This document shows, piece by piece, positions 47,026-59,018 of a stretch of DNA of 64,000 nucleotides (positions are counted from its first letter, which is position 1; every line of letters starts with the position of its first letter). The stretch spans positions 2,170,001-2,234,000 of the forward strand of contig JBLDXI010000032.1 in NCBI GenBank assembly GCA_047495785.1, given 5' to 3'. This DNA is from Lepidodermella squamata (Eukaryota; Gastrotricha). The notes below the pieces were generated by a model. It was given only the letters and a program-made list of their open reading frames with translations. It did no database searches and had not been told where the DNA came from. A program made the position numbers and the translations under genes.

Positions 47026-48533
47026 ATGCCCAGATTAGGATTTATTCACCTAGCCGTAGTTTTTCACCTGTTCTCCGGTGTAATTTCAAGTGGCAATGGG
47101 ACTACCGGTTTTCGGAAGAACAACGAAGCCAGGCTGATTGAGGATCTAATTCGCACATATAAGGTCTCGCCCAATTTATAACATCAATTTTTGAAAATTA
47201 TCTGAAATTTGAAGCACCGTGGAGCCGGGTTGGCAAGACCTGTCGAGGACACCAATTCAAAGCTGATAATCCATGCTAAATTCATCATCCACGAATATAC
47301 TGGAATTCAAGACGTTACGAAGAGCATGAAACTGTCAGGTTTACTCAAAACGAGCTGGAAGGATGCTTACCTCAGTAAGTTTTTTCTTAAGGCGGATTTG
47401 CGCTTACCTTATCTTCTTTTTCGACAGACTGGGACCCTGCACAGTACGGCGGACTTGATGTAATTCCCCTTCGAGGTGAGGACATCTACCTGCCCGTGAT
47501 AATACGCAGTTCGAATGCTGCTGAAATGACGCCAATCTTCGCTCGAGAATCAGGAATGCCATCTCTGATTTGGGTTGACTACAAAGGAAACGTACACGCC
47601 ACAACAGCCGGAGCTTTCAAAACTGACTGCCAACTTGACCTAACGCTTTTCCCATTCGACAAACAGACTTGCGAGTTCGTGTTTCAAGTCTGGCAGCACT
47701 CGGAACAGTATATCCAGATTAGGATCGACCCAACCGAAGCGTTTCGCCTTAAACTCGGGTCCAGTGGTGCTCAGGCTATGTGGACCATTGACAAACTACG
47801 CGCAAGTGAGCGACTCGTCGAACTTGAACTCGCCAACTTTTCGGCGGTTGCTTACACCGTGGAAACATCCCGCCGACCGACCTACTACATTTGGAATCTT
47901 CTAGTACCATGTATGCTACTGTCCTCCGTTCAGCTCGCGGCTTTCTTCATGCCATATCGTCCTGAGCGGGTCATGTTCGCCATCACACTTGTGTTGTCGC
48001 TACATCTGTTCCAAGACTCAGTCGCCAGGCAACTACCAGCAACTGCTGAGCCCATTCCTATACTGAAATACACTGGATCGCAGATGATCATTGGTATATT
48101 GGTAACCTTGGAGAGTGTGTTGACGATCTACGTACTCGAGCGCCTTGGCAAGCAGGAAGTTCCAGCATGGCTTGCTAGCATTCAAATGTGTCTTGGTAGG
48201 ACCTTTCACACTGAGCAGGCAGCTGAGAATGACGAAAATACTCCAGCCAATCCGGTCCGATCTGAAGTTTTCAAACAGAATGAGCCGTTGAAAGGTCAAC
48301 TCTCAAAGAGTGCTAGTGAAGCTTTTCTGCCAATGAAAGAACCAGATGAAATGCTGAAAGCTAACAACCTCCTCAGTGTACCTGGAGGTTTACCCCGCAA
48401 GGCTTCTCAAGACAAACCGATTGTCCACAAAGTTGTCTGGCGCGAGACCATCCTGGCTTTCGATAAAGCTGCTTTCGTCGCCTGCTTTGCTGCGACTATT
48501 GCAATCCCGGCTTCTGTCATCACGATTATCTAA
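47026..48533 (+). CDS. Cys-loop ligand-gated ion channel subunit (receptor gene 1)
   Basis: Three exons: 47026-47163 (signal peptide and first helix, ending LIRTYK), 47215-47374 and 47428-48533. The ligand-binding domain holds the Cys-loop C-x13-C (CQLDLTLFPFDKQTC). M1 starts YYIWNLLVPC; M2 reads FAITLVLSLHLFQDSVARQL with Glu at -1' (PERV) and Leu at 9'; M3 follows (GSQMIIGILVTLESVL); then a long cytoplasmic loop and M4 at the very C-terminus. No vicinal Cys pair is seen in loop C, so it is not a classical alpha subunit. Position 20' is Arg where nicotinic subunits usually have an acidic residue. The -1' Glu predicts a cation channel (inference). The intron after YK is unique to this member of the cluster. 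Confidence 0.85.
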
Positions 48534-48705
48534 CACTTTTTCTAATTCAATCTCACAGCTTAGCGTACATTTTCATCACATAATTTTTCTAAGCGGCTTC
48601 CTTCTAAATGATAAACCTTTCCGCGGGAAGGATTTGAAACTTCATGTCAGTAAACTCTTTGTCTAAGGTTTTTTACTTCACTTTTAGTTGCATTATACCG
48701 AAATA

Positions 48706-50157
48706 ATGGCTATCTTGTATCGGCTGAGTGCATTCTTCACCCTGTCCTTCTGCCTCGGCTTCGCTTGCGCTAGGGCTGTAGTCAACGATGAAGGCCGGCT
48801 TGTCGAGCATCTTCTGCATGGTTACAAGGATCGCGGAAGTGGCTTGGCGCGCCCTCTGGAAGACTCAAACGACCGCCTCAATGTCACTATCAAAGCCATC
48901 ATCAGCGAATTCATTGGTCTCGAGGACACTACTATGACGATGCAGGTTGCTGGGGTAATCCGAGCTCAATGGACTGATGCCTATCTGACGTGGAACCCTG
49001 AAGACTTCGGTGGCATTGAATCGACCCCTTTGCAGAGCAATGATATATACCTACCAGTCATAATGCGCAGTAGTTCGGCGGCTGAACTATCTCCCCTTTT
49101 CGCGAGAGATTCTGATACCCAATCCATGATTTGGGTCGACTATAAAGGCACTGTCTATGCTACTGTTTCTGGTGTTTTCTCCACAGACTGCGAAATGAAC
49201 CTTCTCGCCTTCCCATTCGATCGCCAAACCTGCGAGTATGTGTTCCAAGTCTGGCAACACTCTGATAAGCAAGTCGTTCTTCAACTCAACCCATACGAGC
49301 CATTCCGACTCGAAGCCGAGACTGCAGGGACTCAGGCACTGTGGATCATCGAAAAAATGGATGTTGAAACTCGTCTTGTGGAACTGGAAGTCGCTAACTT
49401 CTCTGCTGTAGCCTACAAGATTCAAGTTAAAAGGCGTACAGAGCACTACACTTTCAGCCTCATCGTCCCATGTGGTTTGATGTCAGCTATAGTTTTATCG
49501 ATATTTTTCCTACCCTACAGAGGGCAACGTGTTGTCTTTGCGATAACTTTGGTATGGACCCTCCGCCTGTTCCAACAATCAATCGCTGCGAAGGTACCCG
49601 TCACCAACGAGCCGATACAAATTTTGAAGGTTTCATTACTTCTCTTTCATAGTCGAATTAGTTTTCATGATTCCCATTAGTTTACAACGAGTCAAATGGT
49701 CATCGGAATTCTCGCGACCATTGAGAGTGTTCTCATGGTATACTGGCTGGATGCTGATAAGGTGAATGACATCCCGCGCTGGCTGATTCATTTCCACGCC
49801 GGGGTGCGGCGCATCACTGCCTTTTTCTGTCGTTGGATTCCGAGTGAAGACGAAGAATTTGAGCAGGCCGAACGAGAAGAGGAAGCTCGGCAGGCTGAAA
49901 TGGATAAAAAACTCGAAGCCCTAGGCATTCAACGCCCGGAACCCAGTCGCCAGGGCTCTACTTTGCACAGCATTAGCAGCATTTTTCGCACTACCCATTC
50001 GAATAACAAAGATGACAAATCCCTGGACAAAAGAACGCGAATGCTGCGAAAGGAGCGCCGCGATAATAATTGGTACGACTGCGTTGCTCTAGTCGACCGT
50101 GTAGCATTCCTTGTCGCTTTTGGGTTTACGATTGGATTCGCTACAGCTTACCTTTGA
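48706..50157 (+). CDS. Divergent Cys-loop receptor subunit with altered pore (receptor gene 2)
   Basis: Two exons, 48706-49629 and 49681-50157. The first exon runs from signal peptide through M2 without the phase-1 intron that all four neighbours have before the WDP motif; the only intron is between M2 and M3. The Cys-loop is intact (CEMNLLAFPFDRQTC). M2 departs from the others: FAITLVWTLRLFQQSIAAKV has Trp at 9' where Leu is nearly invariant, Arg at 12', Lys at 21', and Gln at -1' where the others have Glu. The cytoplasmic loop is rich in Glu. It may be a modulatory subunit or a channel with altered gating or ion choice. Frames are intact, so it is not an obvious pseudogene. Confidence 0.8.
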
Positions 50158-50628
50158 TCTAAATAATGGATCGACATGATTGACAGCTCTATATTGTTCA
50201 GTGCAATTATAGTTGACGCTTTATATTATTCACCACTTTTAATCAATAAAGACGTGAATTTGTTGACAATGAAGAGTTCAACTTTTGTTCCGAAGTGGGT
50301 GATATTTCACGCTTGTCAATCGTCGTCATGCGGAATTATTAGTTCGAGAAACGTCACATGAGGGATAAACATAAATGTGCCGAGGTTTGAGGTCGAGCGT
50401 TTCAGAGGATATCAAATAATGGAAAGGACGTTTTATGAGTGATGATATATCTAATTTTCGAAAAACAGCACATTTTGTCTATCTAATGAAGCGTAAATGA
50501 TGCGTCCTTCATTGTAATGAGTCTTTCGCCACGCTCAATTAGCTTGATTGACTGTGACAGTGATTTTTCTAGATTGGAATTTATGGTCTGTAGCTTTTAG
50601 GTGCCTGGTATCCCAAGTAAAAGAAGCA
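50158..50628. other. Intergenic between receptor genes 2 and 3
   Basis: AATAAA is at about 50246. No further gene or repeat is seen. Confidence 0.4.
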
Positions 50629-52137
50629 ATGATATTCGCAATTTTAATTTCAATAATGCGAATTTTGCTGAGAATGATCACTCCACTTATATACGCGACT
50701 TTGATCACAGAGATCATTAGCCAAACGCCGCCTACTCTCGCTCGAAATTCTACATTCGAGAAGAACGATGAAGCTCGCCTTATCGAGGACCTCCTGAGTA
50801 CCTACTTGGCTCGTGGAGCTGGTTTGGCTCGGCCCGTGGCTGATTCTCGAGAACGATTGAGTGTGACCATGAAGTTTGTCATCCATGAATACGAAGGCAT
50901 TCAGGATGTGACTAAAAGAATGCAAATTGCTGGTTTGCTCAAGGCCTCTTGGAATGATATCTATCTTTGTAAGTTCATGCATTAATTCATTCAACGCCTG
51001 GGAATTAATCTCTCGCCTTTAACAGCATGGGACCCGCAAGAATACGGAGGCTTAGATGTGGTGCCGCTGAGAGGCGACAACATTTACCTGCCTGTGATTG
51101 TTCGTCAATCGAGCGCGGCGGAGATGACGCCAATTTTCTCACGAGAAGGTGGGCTATCCACCCTAATCTGGGTCGACTACAAAGGCAACGTCTACGCTAC
51201 TGTGGCTGGTGTGTTCAAAACGGATTGCCAGCTCGATCTCGAAGCCTTCCCATTCGACAACCAGACGTGCGACTTCGTATTTCAGGTGTGGCAACATTCC
51301 GAGAAGCAACTCGCTCTCAAAATCGACCCTGTTGAGCCGATCAGTCTGAACGTAAAAACAAGCGGATCCCAGGCCATGTGGATGATTGACTCGCTGGCTG
51401 CAGCCGAGCGCCTCGCCACCCTCGACATTGCCAACTTCTCAGCTGTAGTCTACACGATCAAAACAAGCCGAAGATCGGTGTACTACATCTGGAATCTGAT
51501 TGTCCCGTGTGCCATGTTGTCGACCGTCCAACTCGCGGCTTTCTTCATGCCGTACGGGCCTGAGCGAGTCATGTTCGCCATCACGCTTGTGTTGTCGCTA
51601 CATCTGTTCCAAGACTCAGTTGCTAGGCAGCTACCAGCAACTGCCGAGCCGATTCCTATCGTAAAGTACAGTGGATCTCAAATGATGATTGGTATCATGG
51701 TGACTATCGAGAGCGTTATGATGATCTATCTTCTGGAGATTTTGGGAGGTAGACAGGTGCCGAAATGGCTCTCAAGCCTTCGAAACCACATCTATACTCC
51801 TGGCCGTATGCTGCGCCTGAAATTTGCAGCTTACCACGACAAGGAGATGGGAAATGCTGAAACCTTTATCGCGAAGGAGAGCAATCCGCCAGAATATGAC
51901 GCTCAGCCTGCAGACGGATTTTTGTCGACATACTCCAACTCGCGAATGGGCAGCCGCGTTCCGAGTCGTCTGACATTGAACAACCAGTCGTCGGTCACCG
52001 ATAAAGCGAAGATGACCGTTGAAGAGAAGGAAGAGCGACGAGATGAATGGCGCGACACCATTCTGATGTTTGACCGCATGGTTTTCGTTGGATGCCTATC
52101 GGCAACAATTGGTATTCCAGCATCCCTTTTGCTCTAA
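50629..52137 (+). CDS. Cys-loop ligand-gated ion channel subunit (receptor gene 3)
   Basis: Two exons, 50629-50968 and 51026-52137, join in phase 1 just before WDPQEYGGLD. I chose the ATG at 50629 because it opens a hydrophobic leader; the longer in-frame start at 50548 gives no better signal. Cys-loop CQLDLEAFPFDNQTC, M1 after SVYYIWNLIVPC, M2 FAITLVLSLHLFQDSVARQL with -1' Glu, M3, a variable cytoplasmic loop and M4 to the C-terminus. No loop C Cys pair is seen. From about GDNIYLPVIVRQSSAAE through M3 it is almost identical to receptor gene 5, while the first exon and the cytoplasmic loop differ. Confidence 0.85.
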
Positions 52138-52928
52138 AGAGGAGGACGAGGAGGTGTAAAGAGTGCATGAGAACTACGTCAGTTAGACTTCATTGAATAT
52201 CTCTGATTTTGTGATTTGAGCTCATTTTGCACACAAACGTATACAGCAATCCTGGTTGATTAATGTTGTTGACTGTTTTAGTAACAGAATTTGATAAGAG
52301 TTGTAAGATTTACATCGTTGCTTCAGTAAATGAATAAATAAATCTATTTTTGATATCCATTGATTTTTGTGAGATTTCCAATGATTCGAAGGCATATGGA
52401 AATTCACGATACTGTAAAATCTCGAAGCGCTGTTTCAGAAGAGAGCACTAGACATACAGAGAGTTTCGACCTCAGCATAGTTCAGCATAGTTCCCTTTAG
52501 TGGGAAAGGGAGTTGATTTTCACGTTGGATAATCGCCAGAACTTCCAGTCCTGTAGCCATCAGTTCAGATTTCTTGAAAATGATGTATAAAAATGAGATA
52601 CACTTTTTTAAATCTCTCCTCCCTATAGTCTCAAACCCTCCCATTGAGATCTCGGCAAGCGAACTTCATAAAACGAACTTCATAATTCACTCGATTAACA
52701 TTTATTTTTCTCAAATTTGGTGCGAGTTACGCAAAACTAGGATGAAATGCTTCAACGTTTTCATGCGTACTTAGCTGAAACCTACGATTTTACTAAGAAA
52801 CAGCGAGATTTCATGCAAGAGATCATGCAATATTTGACTAGTTCAAACGGAATCTAAACGTTCGAATCCTAAATCTTCACTGAGTCTATCGCAAACGTAT
52901 CCATCGAAATCAGCTTTCCGATCGATCT
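52138..52928. other. Intergenic between convergent receptor genes 3 and 4
   Basis: AATAAA-type signals are at about 52330. No coding frame is supported. Confidence 0.4.
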
Positions 52929-54411
52929 TCAGAAAACTCTGTAGAAAACAGATGCAGGAATGCCAACTGTAGCCATCAAGCAAAGGACGAAAACTGCTCG
53001 GTCGAACATCAAAATGGTATCGCGCCACTCGTCTTCGCGCTCATTCTTCTCCTCAACGGTCATTAAACCAGCTTGCCGATCTGCAAGATCCAATCGGCTG
53101 CTCATTCTACTCAGCTGTCGTGAGCCAGTGGCGCTTCCGATGAACGACCTTGATCCAGGAAGAAGATCAACAGGCTCGCCAGCTTCAGCAGCCTTAGTCA
53201 AGGCTTTTTCGACGCCGGCTTCCAGAGCTGTTTTATCGCCAAAGGGAAGGCGGAACTTTTCCAAATTCAGTCTGCCACGGGTGTAGATGACGTTACGAAT
53301 CTTTCGCAGCCAGTCCGGAACTCTACGTCGGCCAAGAATTTCGAGACCGTAAAGCATGAAAACGCTTTCGATTGTCACCATGATCCCGATCATCATCTGA
53401 GAGCCGCTGTATTTCATTATAGGAATCGGCTCGGCAGTTGCAGGTAGTTGCCTGGCCACTGATTCTTGGAACAGATGTAGCGACAACACAAGCGTGATGG
53501 CGAACATGACTCTTTCAGGGCTGTATGGCATGAAGAAAGCTGCAAGTTGGACCGTCGACAGCATAGCGCATGGTATAAGCAAGTTCCAAATGTAATAGAC
53601 AGATCTTCGGCTTGTCGTGATGGAATAGACCACAGCGGAGAAGTTGCCGACATCGTAGCTTAGAACAGCTTCCTTCGCCTTGAGTTCATTGACCATCCAC
53701 ATTGCCTGGGTGCCACTAGTATCTGTTCGCAGGCTTATCGCGTCAGTCGGGTCGATTTTCAGTGATAGCTGAGACTCGGAATGCTGCCAGACTTGGAAAA
53801 CGTAGTCGCAGCGCTGCGTGTCAAACGGGAACAGGTCGAAGTCGATTTGACAGTCCGTCTTAAAGATGCCAGCAACTGTTGCGTAGACATTGCCCTTGTA
53901 ATCGACCCAGATCAGGGCAGCCAAACCGCCCTCTCGTGAGAAAATCGGCGTCATCTCAGCAGCGCTGGATTGGCGGATGATGACTGGAAGGTAGATCGCA
54001 TCTCCCCGCAACGGGATAACATCGATGCCGCCGTATTCTTCCGGGTTCCATCCTTTAAGAAGGACTCTTATCATCTTCTTTGTTCTCTTCAGAAAACTTA
54101 CCAAGATAGATGTCGAGCCATGTTAGTTTCAGCATTCCAGCTAGACGCATTCGCTTCTCAACGTCCTGAATGCCCTCGAATTCATTGATGATGAACTTGA
54201 TTGTGACCGTGAGTCGACTTCTTGAATCGGAAACCGGCCGTGCTAGTCCTGCCCCGCGAGCTTTGTAGCCATGCAATAAATCTTCGATCAAACGCGCTTC
54301 GTCATTCTTGACCATTGTTTCTCGGACGTAATCTGTTGAGTTGCTGCCATTTTCAGCGGCAAATCCGTTAGCAATCAAGCAAATAGTTATGAACACGATG
54401 CAGGCAAACAT
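52929..54411 (-). CDS. Cys-loop ligand-gated ion channel subunit (receptor gene 4)
   Basis: Minus strand, exon 1 54102-54411 (signal peptide MFACIVFITICLIANGFAA, then NDEARLIEDLLHGYKARGAG) and exon 2 52929-54052; the intron is only 49 nt and joins in phase 1 before GWNPEEYGGID. Cys-loop CQIDFDLFPFDTQRC, M1 after SVYYIWNLLIPC, M2 FAITLVLSLHLFQESVARQL (Glu at 16' instead of Asp), M3 and C-terminal M4. No loop C Cys pair is seen. A TATA-like ggtatataagcc lies about 40 bp upstream. It is the same subfamily as receptor genes 1, 3 and 5. Confidence 0.85.
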
Positions 54412-54948
54412 TTCTGCTCAGTTTAAGCACTAGCGATTGTGAAGATAGGTATATAAGCCCTATCTGGAATCTTCGGTAATCCAATTTTCACGCATGATTT
54501 ACGATTGTCTGTCGTGATTGCTGAATCAGAAATGATAAGAATTAGATGCGATTTGATCGCTCGCAATTGATTGAGACCCTAGATAATTGCTTCTTCGGTC
54601 TAATTATTGAACCGTGTCATCATCCCATGACGTTGTCTTGAACAGTCCGCGGGCATTTGAACTAAAACCCAAAATGTCAACCTGATAGCGATTGAAGTGA
54701 ATAACGTGTCAATCAAATGCACTGACAAATCTGTTGTCGTTTGCTTTATTTAATAAACATCAGTTGCTGTTCGGAATTCTTGTGAAAAACAGGTTATTCC
54801 TATACTTTTACACGATAGTGTGACATTAATTGTGAAAGAATTGATTGCAATCAGTGCCGGATTTCCATCAGGCAAAACAAGGCAAATGCCTTAGGGCCCC
54901 GTGACATCAAACTTGATCTATTTAAGGGGCCCCCATGAGAAAGATTGC
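54412..54948. other. Intergenic, promoter side of receptor gene 4
   Basis: TATA-like sequence at about 54449. An inverted pair around tgccttagggcccc/gcctaaggcccc lies at 54888-54957. No gene is seen. Confidence 0.4.
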
Positions 54949-55428
54949 CTAAGGCCCCGAAACAACTGGAATTGGGATAAACCGGCGTTGATTGCAATCT
55001 TGGTTACGCTCAAAGTCCTGCAGTTCAGGGATAATTTTTCGAGCGACAAACATCGGAGGTTCATCAACGTAAAGTATGACGCATTCAGTTTGGCTGATTT
55101 TGACCTATAATTACAAAAGAAATGAAATCATTCCAGCTTATAATTTTAAAAGGTGAATACTCACCATTATTTCGTAGCTCATGGCACTGTTCATCCTTTG
55201 TTGGTGACAGAAAGAAAGCGGCTTGAATAGATCAAGCTTGGTCAGGTCAGTTTTTCTCAGAAAATCTCGTCGAATCGTTGTATGGAACTCTTCTTTTAGC
55301 TGTTGTGGAGCCTGGGAGAAACGCTGCGCACCCGAACAAAGGTTCGAATAGTAGTAAGGCCTGCCTGCATCACACAGGTAAGCGACAAAAGTGAGGACCA
55401 AAGCAGTAAACAAGGCAGACCTAATCAT
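54949..55428 (-). CDS. Small secreted Cys-containing protein, unknown family
   Basis: Exon 1 (55165-55428) encodes a signal peptide (MIRSALFTALVLTFVAYLCD) and a polar chain; exon 2 (54949-55104) begins after TTATAG and carries ISQTECVILYVDEPPMFVAR and a second Cys before the stop. Together they give about 139 residues with four Cys after the leader. The splice joins in phase 0. The end of exon 2 overlaps a small inverted repeat, so the true C-terminus may differ. I do not recognise the family. Confidence 0.5.
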
Positions 55429-55552
55429 GATTTTAGTAGCAATAATACTAACCAGCAGGTTTGAAAGAATGTTTTTTACCCAGTATTTAGCGCTTTTGCC
55501 ACATATTTTATCTACTTACACGTGCGATAACATGTGATACAGGAGGAATGCT

Positions 55553-56570
55553 GGTTTGAGAACAAACCATAGAGCTAGTTTTAAGATAGAGGTCCTACTC
55601 CTGACAAAGCCTGTAAACGCCATGGGCGCCAGATGTTGTGATGAATCAGCATCGAGTGGTTGGAAAAGTAAACAAATCAGGTGATTTTTCGATTCCCGAA
55701 TTCTCATTCATGGAAATTTTCTTCATGAAAAATTTGGTGGTGCCAGATAGTGCTTCAAAGGGGGAACACTGCCATTATTATTTCGAAATTTTCAGGGGAA
55801 TTTAAAGCGGATAAAACATGGAAAAACAATTATTTGACTGAGAATTAATGAAAATCAACTAATTATTAAATCGAAATTGAAACCTATTTCGAATAGGGTG
55901 GATAATCCTGATCAAGCTCTACATTTTGGTGCTTGGAGCGAGCTTGGACGATGTTTTTCTGATTTTCTACAAAATTGTATCAAGTATTCTGCGTGGTTTT
56001 ACATTGTAAATAGAGATTGCAGGTTGGATTCAATCCACAATCTTCGTTGACAGCACGTGCGCTACGTGCACGTAATGTGGCTGAATCGAGTCCAGAGCTG
56101 GATCCAGAGTTCGAATGTAGTGAAAAACCATTCATTCAATGTATAAAAAAATTCCAGAAAAATAAAAAAAAATTCTTCCAAGCTCGCTCCAAGCATAGAA
56201 ATTTAGAGGTTGATCAGAATTACCTGGCCCATAAAAAATACGCTTCAATTTCGCTACCATATCGGCAGTTGTCATGTTTTATTAATTGATGAATATTCTT
56301 TTTATGCGATTTTCCCCATTTCAAAAATCATTAAAATTTCGGAAAAATAATCAATGTGATCGTCGTTTCAAGGGCTATCTCGAACCGCCGGGAATGATTG
56401 ATTATGATTAATCGCTCAAGAATAATGAGCGATCTAAAATCACCTGATTTGTTTACTTTTCCAACCACTCGATGCTGATTCATCACAACATCTGGCGCTC
56501 ATGGCGTTTACAGGCTTTTTCAGGAGTAGGACCTCTATCTTAAAACTAGCTCTGTGGAACAAACAAATTA
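55553..56570. mobile_element. 1-kb foldback element with outer and inner inverted arms
   Basis: The left arm 55553-55690 and right arm 56437-56570 are inverted copies (agctagttttaagatagagg, gcatcgagtggttggaaaag, caaatcaggtgatttt). Inner arms around 55905-55955 and 56178-56230 are inverted copies too (ttggagcgagcttgga). No transposase is seen. Confidence 0.65.
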
Positions 56571-56572
56571 CC

Positions 56573-56736
56573 GTTAAAAAGTGAAAAGTGGGGTTTAGCG
56601 AATTTTCTGTATTTTCCAGAGGGTTTTTTTTATTCGCAACCTCTTTTTGATATCGTTCGACTCCTCGTTGATTGAACTTGAAAGTGACATCAACATCTCA
56701 AACCTTTTCGTCGAACCCCACTTTTCACTTGTTAAG
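56573..56736. mobile_element. Short MITE-like element
   Basis: gttaaaaagtgaaaagtggg at the left is inverted at the right (aaccccacttttcacttgtt). About 164 bp, no ORF, next to the foldback element. Confidence 0.55.
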
Positions 56737-57157
56737 GGTCATAATGTTACATATTAGTTCCACGCAACCAGATGATAAAGACACCGTGACTAATTTAAAG
56801 TTGGCGTCCTTACATGTCAGGTAAAATGTTGACGAATTATGTTCATAAATCTAAAAAATTATCGCGGTTGATGATTTCCGTTTATTTCGCGTGGTGCCGT
56901 CAATCAAAAACATAGAGAAGATCAACAAATTAACTTCAATTTACATTTTATTTGATCACAAAAAAATACATTTTAATCGGCAATAATTTCGAAAGACTTT
57001 TCGAAAGACCCGGAAAAATGATGATTTTTCAAGTGATATGACAAAAATTTGTGAACAAAATGATAATAAAAAACTGATATAAAAAAATATATGTTATCAG
57101 TTTATCAATCAGTCTAATGAATCCTAGACCATTATTAGGCCTTGATCTTCCTGAAAC
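56737..57157. other. Intergenic, 3' side of receptor gene 5
   Basis: Very AT-rich, with TTTATT/AATAAA-like signals; no gene is seen. Confidence 0.4.
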
Positions 57158-58616
57158 TCATAGAACCACCAACGAAGCTGGTATTCCGATAGTAGCCGCA
57201 AGGCAGCCGACGAAGACGACGCGATCGAACATGAGAATGGTATCGCGCCACTCCTCCTGACGTTCCTCCTTCTCCTCCGTTGTCATGATCGATTTGCCAC
57301 CCTGATGGCTCAGCGTCATGGCACTCGCGGCTCGACTGCCCATCTTAGAATTCAGCGCTGATTCGCCGTTGAGTATGGAATTGTTCTGACCAGGCTTGAT
57401 GAAGCCTTCAGACAAACCACCGCCTTCTACGGCCTGCTCCTCCTGCTGGAATCGTAACTTCAGCGCCCAATCCGCCAATCGGCTTCGCGTATAGATCTGA
57501 TTTCTCAGGTTGGTCAGCCATTTAGGGACTTGACGGTTGCCCAGTACTTCGAGGCCGTAGATCATCATGACGCTCTCAATAGTCACCATGATACCAATCA
57601 TCATTTGAGATCCACTGTACTTCACTATCGGAATCGGCTCGGCAGTTGCTGGGAGCTGCCTGGCGACTGAGTCTTGGAACAGGTGTAACGACAACACAAG
57701 CGTGATGGCGAACATGACACGCTCAGGCCCGTAAGGCATGAAGAAAGCCGCGAGTTGGACGGTCGACAACATGGCGCACGGGACAATCAGATTCCAGATG
57801 TAGTACACCGATCGTCGGCTTGTTTTGATCGTGTAGACCACCGATGAGAAGTTGGCAATGTCGAGGGTGGCGAGGCGTTCCGCAGCCGCCAGCGAGTCAA
57901 TCATCCACATGGCCTGGGCTCCGCTTGATTTCACGTTCAGGCTGAACGGTTCAACTGGGTCGATCTTGAGGGCGAGTTGCTTCTCGGAATGTTGCCACAC
58001 CTGAAATACGAAGTCGCACGTCTGGTTGTCGAACGGGAAGGCCTCGAGATCGAGCTGGCAGTCAGTTTTGAACACGCCAGCCACAGTTGCGTAGACATTG
58101 CCTTTGTAGTCGACCCAGATTAGGGTGGATAGCCCACCCTCTCGTGAGAAAATTGGTGTCATCTCTGCCGCGCTTGATTGGCGAACAATCACAGGCAGAT
58201 AGATGTTGTCGCCTCTCAGCGGGACTACATCCAAGCCACCATAATCGGCCGGATCCCAGGCTATAATTTTCCAAGGTAATTTATTAAATTTTGCGGATGA
58301 ATAAAATCTTACCAAGATAAATGTCTTGCCAATAAGCTTTGATCATACCAGCAAGTCTCATGCGCTTCGTGACGTCATGTATGCCCTCGTACTCGTTGAT
58401 TATGTACTTGATGGTCACGGTTAATTTGTCACGGTAATCGGCCACGGGACGAGCCAGCCCACCTCCCCGGGCTTGGTAATCGAGCAGCAGTCGTTCGATC
58501 AATCGGGCTTCGTCATTTTTATCATGGATAGTTCTATTGGCGGGGAAACGTTTCGCTTCAGCTTGGACCAGGATAGCGATGATGGAACCGAAAATCACAA
58601 GTTGGAAAAAAGTCAT
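57158..58616 (-). CDS. Cys-loop ligand-gated ion channel subunit (receptor gene 5)
   Basis: Exon 1 58313-58616 (signal peptide MTFFQLVIFGSIIAILVQAE) and exon 2 57158-58260, joined in phase 1 before AWDPADYGGLD. Cys-loop CQLDLEAFPFDNQTC, M1 after SVYYIWNLIVPC, M2 FAITLVLSLHLFQDSVARQL with -1' Glu, M3 GSQMMIGIMVTIESVM, a long loop and C-terminal M4 (VVFVGCLAATIGIPASL). No loop C Cys pair is seen. A TATA-like ggttataaaacc lies about 70 bp upstream. Very close to receptor gene 3 in the ligand-binding and membrane regions but in opposite orientation. Confidence 0.87.
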
Positions 58617-59018
58617 TTTTTTAAGGTGTTATAGCGATATCTTGATATGTTTTATATGAACAATTTTAGGCAGCGACCTGGTTATAAAACCCTCAGGTCA
58701 CGCTTCGATTGCTCTTGTTGATGGTCTAATTTTATCAAGGGCTTCCTGTCACCAATTAACAGTGGATTGATGATTATTATCTGACTGGCATGTGTCCTAG
58801 TCGTTTTGTATAATCGTCACTTTATAAACGCACCCAAGTGCATCGTTCCGGAACGTGAAATTTTCAAAATTCAGTTTCGGTTAAAACTGGGGGATCTGAA
58901 GGTTTGTATACATTGTTGATTCGATACACAGACGCTGGAATTTTTGTGTCTTAGCTTTTAGACCTTGAAGTTCTAAAAAAATTAACGGTAAGACGATGAT
59001 GAATCAGCATTGATTATT
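58617..59018. other. Intergenic, promoter side of receptor gene 5
   Basis: TATA-like site at about 58680. No coding frame is seen. Confidence 0.4.

Noticed and set aside
50548-50628. Longer start for receptor gene 3
   Set aside because: The added 27 residues do not form a better leader, and the ATG at 50629 opens a hydrophobic signal-like segment.
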